Shown in pieces: positions 1 to 5,835 of a DNA stretch of 8,239 nucleotides. The position numbers and the translations under genes were made by a program. The notes under the pieces were generated by a model. It did not search any database, had not been told where the DNA came from, and saw only the letters and a list, made by a program, of their open reading frames with translations. The stretch is from positions 1 to 8,239 of the forward strand of contig JAGOBP010000152.1 of the NCBI GenBank assembly GCA_017999195.1, in the 5' to 3' direction. Source of the stretch: Thermoflexales bacterium. GTDB lineage: Bacteria; Chloroflexota; Anaerolineae; Fen-1058. Each line of letters begins with the position of its first letter. Within the stretch, counting starts at the first letter, position 1.

Positions 1-113
1 ATGCTGGCTTGATACAGCGCGATCGCGTCGGCCAGTTCGCCGTTGAGTTGCTGCGAGTAGGCTGCGCGCCACAGTTCTTCGGCCCGGGTGCGGGCGGAAA
101 CAAAGTCATCCAT
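1..113 (-). CDS. TPR-like repeat protein, N-terminal fragment (runs off the left edge)
   Basis: Thirty-seven codons are visible before the window ends, starting MDDFVSARTRAEELWRAAYS and continuing with helical sequence ending in A-D-A-I-A-L-Y-Q-A-S. The spacing of W15, A18, Y19, G26, A29 and Y34 matches the helix A/helix B pattern of a tetratricopeptide repeat, so the protein is probably a TPR scaffold. The rest is outside the window, so no partner or function can be given. The start is supported by a GGAGG Shine-Dalgarno at 120-124, six bases from the ATG. There is no signal peptide, so this end is cytoplasmic. It has its own sigma-70-like promoter just upstream, so it need not be co-transcribed with the lipoprotein genes. 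TPR assignment from one repeat is moderate; the existence of the gene is well supported. Confidence 0.7.
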   Translation of the reverse strand, partial: MDDFVSARTRAEELWRAAYSQQLNGELADAIALYQAS

Positions 114-114
114 C

Positions 115-150
115 GTCGGCCTCCGGCAAAATCATAACACAGAGGCCGAC
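115..150. repeat. 9-bp perfect inverted repeat spanning the -10 box and ribosome site
   Basis: GTCGGCCTC (115-123) and GAGGCCGAC (142-150) are perfect inverted copies separated by 18 bases. One arm lies between the -35 and -10 boxes of the TPR-gene promoter; the other covers four of the five bases of its Shine-Dalgarno. If transcription starts at the predicted position, only one arm is in the RNA, so a DNA operator is more likely than an RNA hairpin. If a longer transcript reads in from the lipoprotein operon, the hairpin would sequester the ribosome site. Chance is possible. Confidence 0.45.
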
Positions 151-158
151 CGCGTCAA
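131..158 (-). promoter_or_regulatory. Promoter of the TPR-like gene
   Basis: On the minus strand, TTGACG (153-158) and TATGAT (131-136) are separated by 16 bases, a good sigma-70-type match. Transcription would start near 124-126, leaving a 5' UTR of about a dozen bases that holds the GGAGG ribosome site. The right part of the -35/-10 spacer carries one arm of a perfect 9-bp inverted repeat. Confidence 0.6.
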
Positions 159-181
159 CTGGCGGGTGACTTGCCCGGATG

Positions 182-1675
182 TTACAAGCCCAAAGCCGCC
201 AGCGCCTGTGTCAACCAGCTGCCGGCGGTATTAACGGCTTGCCGCGCTTCGTTAAAGTCCAGCGAGCCAATGTTGCCACCGCCCGACAGGCAGATGTTGG
301 CGATCTGCGTCACCTTGCTGCCCGCAATGAAATCGACGGCTTGCCGGTATTGGGCATATGCGCTTTGTTGACTGGCGGGTACGTCATAGGTTGGCGCATT
401 GACGATCGCCACATAGCTTTCCATGAAGGCCACGCAGCTCTCGGTGCCGCCGCCGTGGTACAGGCGATCCATGGTGCCGCCGATGGCCTCGACCGCGTTG
501 CGAGTCCGCTTGATCGTATCGGCCAGCGGTGCGGCAGCAGGCGCTTTAGTGGCCGCCGGTTTGGGTGTGGCGACTGGTGCAACGGCGGTCGGTACTTTAG
601 TAGGCACGGCCATGACGGCGACTTGATCGGGCGGCACTTTGACACTCACATTATCAAGCGACACTATCAGCCCGCCTGAATCGAGCGTCATGGCCGAAAG
701 GATGATCGTACTCCCGGCCCGCTCGGAATCAACCAAGGAACCAATCAAAGTGCTATTCAGATAAAATGCGGCGCGGTCGCCGTGCGTGACAATTCGCACG
801 GTATTGACATCGTGCGGCTTGAAGAGCGGCGCACATTTCATGGTTAGCTGCGGCTGATAACTCTGCACGCTGCCTTTGCCAACAACACACAGACCGTTGG
901 CAAAGAGATCAAATGAATAAATCTGCCAGAAGTTGAGGCTGACGGCAGCATTCTCAGGCCCGGCCTCGAACAGCAAATCGGTGGTGACATCAAAATCATC
1001 CAGCGTGACAGGAATATAGGTGTTCACCGATTGATTTTTCCAGTTCACGCTTAATACGAGCTTGCCATCGGCTATGTCGGTTTTTCCCAAAGCCGACGAC
1101 TCCAATGTCCAACCCAGGCTATTGTCATTAAACGGCTCAGCCACGATGACAGTCCCGGGCTTCAAGTTGTTCACTTCCACTGTAAAAACCGCCGATGCCG
1201 CCAACCTGTCGGTGCGGACTGCGACCGTATATTTGCCCGGCAAGATAGCGCGCGGATTTCCAAACAGGTCGAGACCAGCGGTACCCAACGGTGCGGACAG
1301 AACTTCGGACTGCTCAGTATCCCCGTGAGGACCGGTGAAACGCCAGATGAGTTTGCTATTCGCAGGCAGATCGGCGTAATCGACGCGGGCGAAGATCGTC
1401 TGCACGCCAAAGTCAAACGCAGTGTTGGTGTCCGCTGCGGCGTCCGATGTCGCGCTCGTCCCGAAGCGCAGGTTTTCGAGACGCGGTCTTGGAACAGCCG
1501 TCGCCGTCGGTTCGGGTGTGGCCGTGGGCGGCAGCGGGGTGCTAGTCGGTTCAACAGTTGGCGGTGTCGTTGGACTTGGTTCCGGCGTGGGCGCGGGCGT
1601 CGCAGTGGCACACGCCGTCAAAAAAGCCACCAATACAGCTGCACAACTCAGGAACTTAGGTAGTGAATTACGCAT
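182..1675 (-). CDS. Lipoprotein LpA: Ig-like + LamG-like + Cys-pair domain
   Basis: The 497-residue protein has a lipoprotein signal peptide (lipobox LTAC, lipidated Cys22), so it should be exported and membrane-anchored. A Thr/Pro-rich stalk (about 23-65) is followed by a beta-rich region (about 68-168) with an Ig-like L-P-G-K-Y-T-V-A-V strand. Residues about 176-346 resemble the concanavalin/LamG fold: an F-N-D-N-S-L-G-W opening, alternating beta strands, a V-S-L-D-N-V-S-V closing strand, and Cys263/Cys281 that could pair. A second Pro/Ala-rich linker (347-382) leads to one copy of the unrecognised Cys-pair domain (383-497; Cys414, Cys462, G-G-G at 464-466). The ATG at 1673-1675 has GGAG seven bases upstream. 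The gene lies 50 bases downstream of LpB with no promoter or terminator seen between, so they are probably co-transcribed. Carbohydrate or surface binding is a guess from the LamG-like fold; no catalytic motif is visible. Confidence 0.85.
   Translation of the reverse strand: MRNSLPKFLSCAAVLVAFLTACATATPAPTPEPSPTTPPTVEPTSTPLPPTATPEPTATAVPRPRLENLRFGTSATSDAAADTNTAFDFGVQTIFARVDYADLPANSKLIWRFTGPHGDTEQSEVLSAPLGTAGLDLFGNPRAILPGKYTVAVRTDRLAASAVFTVEVNNLKPGTVIVAEPFNDNSLGWTLESSALGKTDIADGKLVLSVNWKNQSVNTYIPVTLDDFDVTTDLLFEAGPENAAVSLNFWQIYSFDLFANGLCVVGKGSVQSYQPQLTMKCAPLFKPHDVNTVRIVTHGDRAAFYLNSTLIGSLVDSERAGSTIILSAMTLDSGGLIVSLDNVSVKVPPDQVAVMAVPTKVPTAVAPVATPKPAATKAPAAAPLADTIKRTRNAVEAIGGTMDRLYHGGGTESCVAFMESYVAIVNAPTYDVPASQQSAYAQYRQAVDFIAGSKVTQIANICLSGGGNIGSLDFNEARQAVNTAGSWLTQALAALGL
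185..529 (-). repeat. Cys-pair domain, copy 1 (in LpA)
   Basis: LpA residues 383-497. It has 47 residues between the two cysteines, NAPTYDV after the first, AYAQYRQAV in the middle and CLSGGGNIG at the second. It is the only copy in this protein and the one with the shortest Cys-Cys loop. Confidence 0.75.
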
Positions 1676-1725
1676 GATCTATCTCCGAATTTGACTGAAC
1701 CGATTGGGTTTGGGCAGTTCACAGC

Positions 1726-2823
1726 CTACTGTTGCAACATGGACAGCGCATTGATAAGCATTCCCTCGGCCGTCTTCAAGGCCAGGCGCGTGCGCGCATA
1801 GTCGTTGGCGGTCAAACTGCCACCGCCATGCCGGCACAACGACGCCATAGAATCGGCTTTGGACAACACATCGCTGACCGCCTGCCGATACACCGCATAA
1901 GCGGTTTGGACGTTGGACGGTTGTGCGCCAACCTCAAAAGTTGGTGCTTGTTCAAGCGCACCGAAATCGGCTAGAACCGGATCACACGTCTCCGGGTTGC
2001 CGCTGCCCGTAGCGCGATCCAGTGCAGCGCCCAACGAAGCCACGGCCTGCCGGGTGCGCTCCACGGCTTCAAGCAGTGTACCCGCTGGCAGCTGATTCGC
2101 GGCGGGGCGTGCCAACTCGAACGCCCGGCCCAGGACTGTCCCAGCCGAACCAATCTTACGCCGAATCAGCCCCAGTTCACTCCCCTTGATGGTCGAACCG
2201 CCTCCGCCACAGGAACGCATGGTTGTCGCCGTTGAGTTAACAATCTCGACGGCTTCGCGATACAGCGCATAAGCTTGTTGCGCTGACGCCGATTGTCCAC
2301 CGACATCATAGGTGGGAGCAGCCAAGATGCTTTCCAGCATAGCCTTAGCCGGCGTGCAAAGTTCCACCGCTTGCTTATTGTTGAGCATCTGGTCAACCAC
2401 CCCGATCAAATCCTGAACCACTTGTTTGGCTTCAGAGATCGATTTGAGCAACGTGGATGGCACTGACGACACACTCGAAGTCGAATTCACCGGCGCGCTG
2501 GTGGCTGGCTTGGGTAACGCTGTCGCGCGCGGTGTGACCGTCACCGCGAGGGTCGGCTTAGGCGTCGCGGTCTTCGTCGGCTGCGGGGTAGCCGTCGGTT
2601 CGGGCGTATCGGTCGGAGGTATCGGCGTCGCAGTCGGCGGCACGGGTGTAGTCGTCGCCGTGGGTACAGGTGTGGCAGTAGCCGTCGGCGGCACGGGCGT
2701 CGCGGTAACGGTCGGCGGCTCGGTCGGAACGACGGTCGGGGTGAGTGCGGGTGTCGCCGTCGCACACGCTGTCATCAGGCTTGCCAGGACGACCAGTAAG
2801 GACTTGCGCAACACGTTCTTCAT
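1726..2823 (-). CDS. Lipoprotein LpB: long Thr/Pro stalk + two Cys-pair domains
   Basis: The 365-residue protein starts MKNVLRKSLLVVLASLMTAC with the lipidated cysteine at 20. I chose the ATG at 2821-2823 because GGAG lies nine bases upstream; an in-frame TTG five codons earlier overlaps that ribosome site and is unlikely. Residues about 21-110 form a low-complexity stalk of TATPVPPT-like units, typical of Chloroflexota surface lipoproteins. Two copies of the unrecognised Cys-pair domain follow: residues 123-238 (Cys156, Cys205) and about 247-365 (Cys280, Cys330). The two copies are diverged but share the Cys spacing, the A-P-T-[YF]-[DE]-V motif and the A-Y-x-[LV]-Y-R-x-A-V motif. The gene is first in a probable LpB-LpA transcription unit with its own promoter and a terminator-like leader hairpin. 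No catalytic motif is visible; I do not assign a function. Confidence 0.87.
   Translation of the reverse strand: MKNVLRKSLLVVLASLMTACATATPALTPTVVPTEPPTVTATPVPPTATATPVPTATTTPVPPTATPIPPTDTPEPTATPQPTKTATPKPTLAVTVTPRATALPKPATSAPVNSTSSVSSVPSTLLKSISEAKQVVQDLIGVVDQMLNNKQAVELCTPAKAMLESILAAPTYDVGGQSASAQQAYALYREAVEIVNSTATTMRSCGGGGSTIKGSELGLIRRKIGSAGTVLGRAFELARPAANQLPAGTLLEAVERTRQAVASLGAALDRATGSGNPETCDPVLADFGALEQAPTFEVGAQPSNVQTAYAVYRQAVSDVLSKADSMASLCRHGGGSLTANDYARTRLALKTAEGMLINALSMLQQ
1729..2085 (-). repeat. Cys-pair domain, copy 3 (LpB, second copy)
   Basis: LpB residues about 247-365. It has 49 residues between the cysteines, QAPTFEV (Phe and Glu replacing Tyr and Asp), AYAVYRQAV and CRHGGGSLT. It ends the protein. 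Confidence 0.75.
2110..2457 (-). repeat. Cys-pair domain, copy 2 (LpB, first copy)
   Basis: LpB residues 123-238. It has 48 residues between the cysteines, AAPTYDV, AYALYREAV and CGGGGSTIK. This copy directly follows the Thr/Pro stalk. Confidence 0.75.
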
Positions 2824-2859
2824 TGAATCGATCTCCAAAGACGATGTGTACTACCAACG

Positions 2860-2910
2860 AAAAACGCGGGGACATCTCCACCCATCATGGGTATCGAGAT
2901 GCCCCCGCGT
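2860..2910 (-). terminator. Intrinsic terminator / leader hairpin between asd and LpB
   Basis: Arms ACGCGGGGACATCTC (2864-2878) and GAGATGCCCCCGCGT (2896-2910) form a 15-bp stem with a single G-T position. The loop holds a small ACCC/GGGT stem. On the minus strand the stem is followed by a run of five T then C-G-T-T, so it has intrinsic-terminator form. It could end the lysC-asd transcript. It also lies about 8 bases inside the transcript predicted from the promoter at 2926-2953 and only 36 bases ahead of the LpB start, so it may work as a leader attenuator for LpB. The two roles are not exclusive. Confidence 0.7.
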
Positions 2911-2925
2911 CTCTGCACGGGGAAC

Positions 2926-2953
2926 ATTATGCGCCTGAGTCCGAGCACGTCAA
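2926..2953 (-). promoter_or_regulatory. Promoter upstream of LpB-LpA
   Basis: Minus-strand TTGACG (2948-2953), a 16-base spacer and CATAAT (2926-2931, five of six consensus bases) form a strong sigma-70-type promoter. Transcription should begin near 2918, giving a 5' UTR of about 95 bases dominated by the terminator-like hairpin. The remaining bases between this promoter and the asd stop (about 2954-3026) show no strong hairpin. Confidence 0.55.
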
Positions 2954-3026
2954 TACGTAATACTACTTAGTTTTGGCTGATTTTCGGTCAGAGTTTCGTG
3001 TGCGCGGCCTAGACAAATTTGAACGA

Positions 3027-4076
3027 TTATTTCACCAAACCTTGCGCCACCATCAACTCCGCATTCAACAGCGAGCCGCCCGCCGCGCCGCGGATGGTGT
3101 TGTGCGACAGCACCACAAACTTCACATGGAAGAGTGGGTCTTCGCGCACGCGCCCGACCACCGTGGTCATGCCCTTGCCCGCATGGCGATCGCGCCGGGG
3201 CTGCGGCCGATCGGCTTCCGTTCGTACCTCGATGACGCAGTGCGGGGCCGACGGGAGCGATTGCACGATCGGCGGGGCTTTGAAGTCCGCCATGGCCTGC
3301 GCGGCCTCCGTCGGCCCGATGGGTCGATCAAACTCGACGGACGCACACACGGTGTGCCCGTCGATCACGGCCACGCGATTAGTGTGCGCGGAAATCTTGA
3401 TCGGCGCGTCGATCACGCCCGATTGATCCAGCCGTCCCAACATCTTGCACGGCTCAGTCTCGACTTTGATCTCTTCGCCGCCGATGTAGGGCACGACGTT
3501 ATCGATCGCGTCGAGCGAAGCCACGCCCGGATAGCCCGCGCCCGATAGCGCCTGCATCGACACGATGAAGGCCTTACGCAAACCAAAGGCGTCCAGCAAG
3601 GGGCGAAACGCAATCGTGAAACCCGTGGACGTGCAATTGGGATTCGTGGCGATAAAGCCGCTCCACTTTCGATTGTTCTGCTGCACTTTGATCAGCGCGG
3701 TGTGATCGGGATTGACTTCGGGGATGAGCAGCGGCACATCCGCCTCCATGCGATAGGCCGAGGCATTGGAGCACACACCGTGCCCCGCCTGCGCGAAGGC
3801 CGGTTCCAGCAACTTGGCCTGATCGGACGGCAGCGCGGAGAAGGCAATGGCCGCATCGAAGCCGGGGGCGGTGGGCACGACTTTCATCGAACGCGCATAC
3901 TCTGGCATGGGCGCATCCAATACCCAACGACACGCGTCGCCGTAGGTCTGCCCCACCGAGCGATCGGAGCCGGTGAGTGCGCTTACTTTAAACCACGGAT
4001 GATTTTCCAGCAATTGCACGAAGCGTTGACCCACTGCACCGGTCGCGCCTAAGACAGCCACTTTGATTTTGGACAT
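3027..4076 (-). CDS. asd: Aspartate-semialdehyde dehydrogenase, archaeal/fungal-type
   Basis: This cytoplasmic enzyme reduces aspartyl-4-phosphate to aspartate-4-semialdehyde with NADPH, step two of the lysine/threonine/methionine pathway. The 349-residue protein opens with the dinucleotide-binding loop G-A-T-G-A-V-G-Q-R-F (10-19). The nucleophile is Cys148 in the N-P-N-C-T-S-T-G motif. L-S-G-A-G-Y-P-G lies at 178-185 and G-E-E-I-K-V-E-T-E at 200-208. A late N-R-V-A-V-x-D-G-H-T segment supplies substrate Arg234 and the probable acid-base His241. The I-D-N-V-V-P-Y-I-G-G-E-E segment and length match the archaeal/fungal branch of the family rather than the E. coli type. I chose the ATG at 4074-4076 because GGGAG lies nine bases upstream and the protein begins in register with the family; upstream in-frame sequence encodes intergenic repeats. 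It follows lysC by 72 bases and is almost surely its operon partner. Confidence 0.96.
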   Translation of the reverse strand: MSKIKVAVLGATGAVGQRFVQLLENHPWFKVSALTGSDRSVGQTYGDACRWVLDAPMPEYARSMKVVPTAPGFDAAIAFSALPSDQAKLLEPAFAQAGHGVCSNASAYRMEADVPLLIPEVNPDHTALIKVQQNNRKWSGFIATNPNCTSTGFTIAFRPLLDAFGLRKAFIVSMQALSGAGYPGVASLDAIDNVVPYIGGEEIKVETEPCKMLGRLDQSGVIDAPIKISAHTNRVAVIDGHTVCASVEFDRPIGPTEAAQAMADFKAPPIVQSLPSAPHCVIEVRTEADRPQPRRDRHAGKGMTTVVGRVREDPLFHVKFVVLSHNTIRGAAGGSLLNAELMVAQGLVK

Positions 4077-4093
4077 GATGAATTTCTCCCTAT

Positions 4094-4141
4094 TGCGTGG
4101 TGCGTGATGCGTATTGCGTGATACGGAACACGCACCACGCA
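4094..4141. repeat. Intercistronic hairpin between lysC and asd
   Basis: TGCGTGGTGCGTG (4094-4106) and CACGCACCACGCA (4129-4141) pair perfectly over 13 bp. Inside them, after a 3x3 internal loop, CGTAT (4110-4114) pairs with ATACG (4121-4125) around a six-base loop. The arms are built from loose iterations of CACGCA/CACGCM units, which suggests a repeat-derived origin. On the minus strand the structure begins about seven bases after the lysC stop and ends just before the asd ribosome site. There is no T-tract, so it is not an intrinsic terminator. mRNA stabilisation, processing or differential expression of the two genes are possible roles. Confidence 0.65.
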
Positions 4142-4148
4142 GCACGTG

Positions 4149-5564
4149 TTAGTTGGCAATCAACCGATGAATACTGCGCACTGACTCATCCCCATCCTTC
4201 GCATCGACAATGAGGCTGATGCTGCACTCGGACGAGCCTTGCGCGATGGCGATGACGTTGAGTCGATCGTTGCCCAGCGCGCTGAAGATGCGGCCGGCGA
4301 TGCCGGTCGTGTGCCGCATGCCCGCGCCCACCACAGTGACGATGACGACATTCTCCAACGCCACCACATCATCGATGTCTTGCTGCTCCAGTTCGCGGCG
4401 GAATTCATCGTGCAGCGCGGCAATGACCAGCGAGGTTGAGACCGACGGAATAGTGAAGCAGATGCTCTGTTCCGACGAGGCTTGCGTAATGAGGCTGATG
4501 CTGGTGTGGGTGCGCGCGACGGCGCCAAAGGTGCGGGCGGCTACGCCGGGTACGCCTAACATACCGCGTCCTTCTACCGTCAACATGGTCTGCCCGCGAA
4601 TCACTGTCACCGCTTTGATGTCGCCTTGGGTATGCGGGCGCTCATCGCGCCCGTTGTCCTTCACGATTTGCGTGCCGGGATGCTGCGGATTGAACGTATT
4701 CTTCACCCACAGCGCAATGCCGCGCTCAATGACCGGGCGAATGGTCTTGGGGTGCAAGACCTTTGCGCCATAGTAAGCCAGTTCAGAAATCTCGCGATAG
4801 GTCAATTCGGCCAGCGTCTGCGCGCCGGGCACGATGCGCGGATCAGTCGTCATCACGCCGTCCACATCGGTCAGAATCCAGACCTCGTCGGCGTCCAGCG
4901 CTACGGCCAAAATCGCGGCGCTGTAGTCGCTGCCGCCCCGCCCCAACGTGGTGATAACGCCGTCAGCAGTCGCACCGATAAACCCCGTCACGACGGGGAT
5001 CACATCCCGATCGAGCAGCGGGGTCAATCGGGCCTGCGTGGCCGCGCGGGTGAGATCGCTAATCGGGTTGGCCGATTGATAATGCGCATCGGTGATGATC
5101 AAGTCGCTGGCTTCCACCGCCTCAGACTTCGCGCCCACCGATTGCAAATACGCGGCCATCAAGTGGATGCTCATGCGCTCGCCCAATGAACTGATCGTGT
5201 CCAGTGCGCGCGCCGAGGCTTCGCCCAGCACGTTGACGGCGTGACACAGCGCCTCGAATTCCGAGAGGTAGGTCAGCACTTCGGCGCGCGCTTGGCCTTG
5301 CGCGCCGGGCGGCATCAACGCTTCCAGTGCGGCAAAGTGCTTGTTTCGCAGGTCAGCGGCGATGGTGCGAAAAGTGGCCGCGTCACCGGCCGCAGCGGTG
5401 TGCGCGCCTTTCAGCAGGGCGTCGGTGACGCCGCTCATGGCCGAGACAACCACGACGACGCGCGGCCAGTCTTTCTTCGCGGCCAGCACGATGTCCGCCG
5501 ATTGGCGAATGGCCTCGGCCTTGCCGACGGATGTGCCGCCGAATTTCATGACGAGTGTTTGCAT
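4149..5564 (-). CDS. lysC: Aspartokinase with ThrA-like tandem ACT domains (stand-alone)
   Basis: The 471-residue cytoplasmic enzyme phosphorylates aspartate, the committed step of the aspartate pathway. The kinase signature K-F-G-G-T-S-V-G is at 7-14, S-A-M-S-G-V-T-D at 41-48, S-L-G-E-R at 126-130, G-R-G-G-S-D-Y-S-A at 208-216 and T-D-V-D-G-V-x-T-x-D-P-R at 232-243. Tandem ACT domains follow at about 319-395 and 404-471. The second ACT contains N-V-I-A-I-A-Q-G-S-S-E-C-S-I-S and ends R-L-I-A-N, close to the aspartokinase half of E. coli ThrA. There is no homoserine dehydrogenase fusion. The ATG at 5562-5564 is chosen because GGAGGAG (5568-5574) sits directly upstream and MQTLVMKFGG is the usual family start; an earlier ATG at 5574-5576 precedes that site. 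Expression is probably controlled by the Thr/Met leader attenuator. The symbol could equally be thrA-like in other annotations. Confidence 0.96.
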   Translation of the reverse strand: MQTLVMKFGGTSVGKAEAIRQSADIVLAAKKDWPRVVVVVSAMSGVTDALLKGAHTAAAGDAATFRTIAADLRNKHFAALEALMPPGAQGQARAEVLTYLSEFEALCHAVNVLGEASARALDTISSLGERMSIHLMAAYLQSVGAKSEAVEASDLIITDAHYQSANPISDLTRAATQARLTPLLDRDVIPVVTGFIGATADGVITTLGRGGSDYSAAILAVALDADEVWILTDVDGVMTTDPRIVPGAQTLAELTYREISELAYYGAKVLHPKTIRPVIERGIALWVKNTFNPQHPGTQIVKDNGRDERPHTQGDIKAVTVIRGQTMLTVEGRGMLGVPGVAARTFGAVARTHTSISLITQASSEQSICFTIPSVSTSLVIAALHDEFRRELEQQDIDDVVALENVVIVTVVGAGMRHTTGIAGRIFSALGNDRLNVIAIAQGSSECSISLIVDAKDGDESVRSIHRLIAN

Positions 5565-5582
5565 GTTCTCCTCCATGTTTTG

Positions 5583-5652
5583 GTAGGGGCGAAGCATTCG
5601 CACTGAGATTATTCTGCCCAGGTCGAATCCGGAGCGAATGCTTCGCCCTTAC
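5583..5652. repeat. 19-bp imperfect palindrome, MITE/REP-like dispersed repeat
   Basis: GTAGGGGCGAAGCATTCGC (5583-5601) and GCGAATGCTTCGCCCTTAC (5634-5652) are inverted copies with one mismatch, separated by 32 bases. From memory, repeats starting GTAGGGGCGAA that fold into long hairpins are scattered through Chloroflexota and cyanobacterial genomes, so this is probably a non-autonomous mobile repeat. It lies between the attenuator and the lysC ribosome site, so it is transcribed only after read-through and lengthens the leader by 70 bases. Its ends lie 8 bases from the lysC ribosome site and 16 from the terminator stem. Confidence 0.6.
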
Positions 5653-5660
5653 GCCCCGCA

Positions 5661-5693
5661 CAACAAAAACGCGGAGCCGGTTAGCTCCGCGTT
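5661..5693 (-). terminator. Attenuator terminator upstream of lysC
   Basis: AACGCGGAGC and GCTCCGCGTT (5684-5693 and 5668-5677 read on the minus strand) form a perfect 10-bp stem around a six-base loop. It is followed by a T-rich tail (TTTTTGTTG, 5661-5669, overlapping the stem end). It sits 24 bases after the leader-peptide stop codon and about 100 bases before the lysC start. This is the spacing of a transcription attenuator. Confidence 0.85.
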
Positions 5694-5733
5694 GATTTGA
5701 CTGAACGTCAGTCCCACTCACTCACGACGAAGC
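5684..5733 (-). promoter_or_regulatory. Antiterminator: leader codons 21-24 pair with the terminator 5' arm
   Basis: GCTTCGTCGT (5724-5733, the end of the leader ORF) can pair with ACGCGGAGC (5684-5692, the 5' terminator arm). This gives nine base pairs including one G-U and a single bulged U, so it is mutually exclusive with the terminator. The intervening loop contains a small GACTGA/TCAGTC hairpin (5699-5713). A ribosome stalled at Thr codons 13-15 would leave 5724-5733 free and favour read-through; one that reaches the stop at 5718-5720 would cover it and allow termination. The pairing was found by eye and no energies were computed. Confidence 0.7.
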
Positions 5734-5795
5734 AACGGCCACCCGCTGGGGGTCGTAGTCATCATAGGGGTGGTGGTCATGGACAGTCGTTTCAT
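5718..5795 (-). CDS. Thr/Met-rich leader peptide of the lysC-asd operon
   Basis: A 25-codon ORF begins MKRLSMTTTPMMTTTP, continues through Ser17, Gly18 and Trp19, and ends Leu-Leu-Arg-Arg-Glu before TGA. It holds six threonine codons and four methionine codons (with the start) in two M-T-T-T-P clusters. Enteric ThrL also begins MKR and carries a Thr/Ile run. Threonine and methionine both derive from homoserine, downstream of the enzymes encoded next, which fits a leader that senses charged tRNA-Thr and tRNA-Met. The ORF overlaps the antiterminator arm at its 3' end, as expected for ribosome-mediated attenuation. The weak point is the lack of a recognisable Shine-Dalgarno: the ATG would lie about four bases from the predicted transcription start, so initiation may be leaderless-like. 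It is unlikely to have a role as a stable protein. Confidence 0.78.
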   Translation of the reverse strand: MKRLSMTTTPMMTTTPSGWPLLRRE

Positions 5796-5805
5796 AATGG
5801 GCGCG

Positions 5806-5835
5806 AGTTTATCACAGGTCAAGCATCGGCGTCAA
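5806..5835 (-). promoter_or_regulatory. Promoter of the leader-lysC-asd operon
   Basis: Minus-strand TTGACG (5830-5835), an 18-base spacer and TAAACT (5806-5811) make a moderate sigma-70-type promoter; GATAAA with a 16-base spacer is an alternative -10. A 9-bp direct repeat, GTCAAGCAT on the plus strand, occurs at 5818-5826 and 5831-5839, so the -35 core is present twice, 13 bases apart. A perfect -35 (TTGACA, 5870-5875) lies further upstream but lacks a good -10. No strong terminator is seen between the LpC stop and this promoter, so some read-through is possible. Confidence 0.5.

Noticed and set aside
2488..2763. Repetitive GTCGGCGG-like stretch resembling a repeat array
   Set aside because: It encodes the Thr/Pro stalk of LpB. 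Units are short, degenerate and in frame, with no spacer/repeat alternation, so it is not CRISPR. The same applies to 6691-6918 and 1490-1609.
2820..2888. Short minus-strand ORF of 22 codons whose TGA overlaps the LpB ATG (ATGA)
   Set aside because: It begins inside the terminator hairpin with no ribosome site and shows no codon bias toward a particular amino acid. The ATGA overlap is probably chance.
2426..2938. 170-residue plus-strand open frame rich in Val/Gly opposite the LpB stalk
   Set aside because: It is the antisense reading of the Thr/Pro low-complexity stalk. The minus-strand frame has a lipobox, ribosome site and conserved domains, while this frame has none.
4077..4145. Extension of asd to an upstream start at 4145
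   Set aside because: The added codons are read from the CACGCA hairpin. The family starts directly before the GATGAVGQ loop, and GGGAG lies correctly before the ATG at 4076.
5565..5603. Earlier in-frame starts for lysC
   Set aside because: They lie at or before the GGAGGAG ribosome site and inside the dispersed palindrome, and would add residues not found at the N-terminus of the family.
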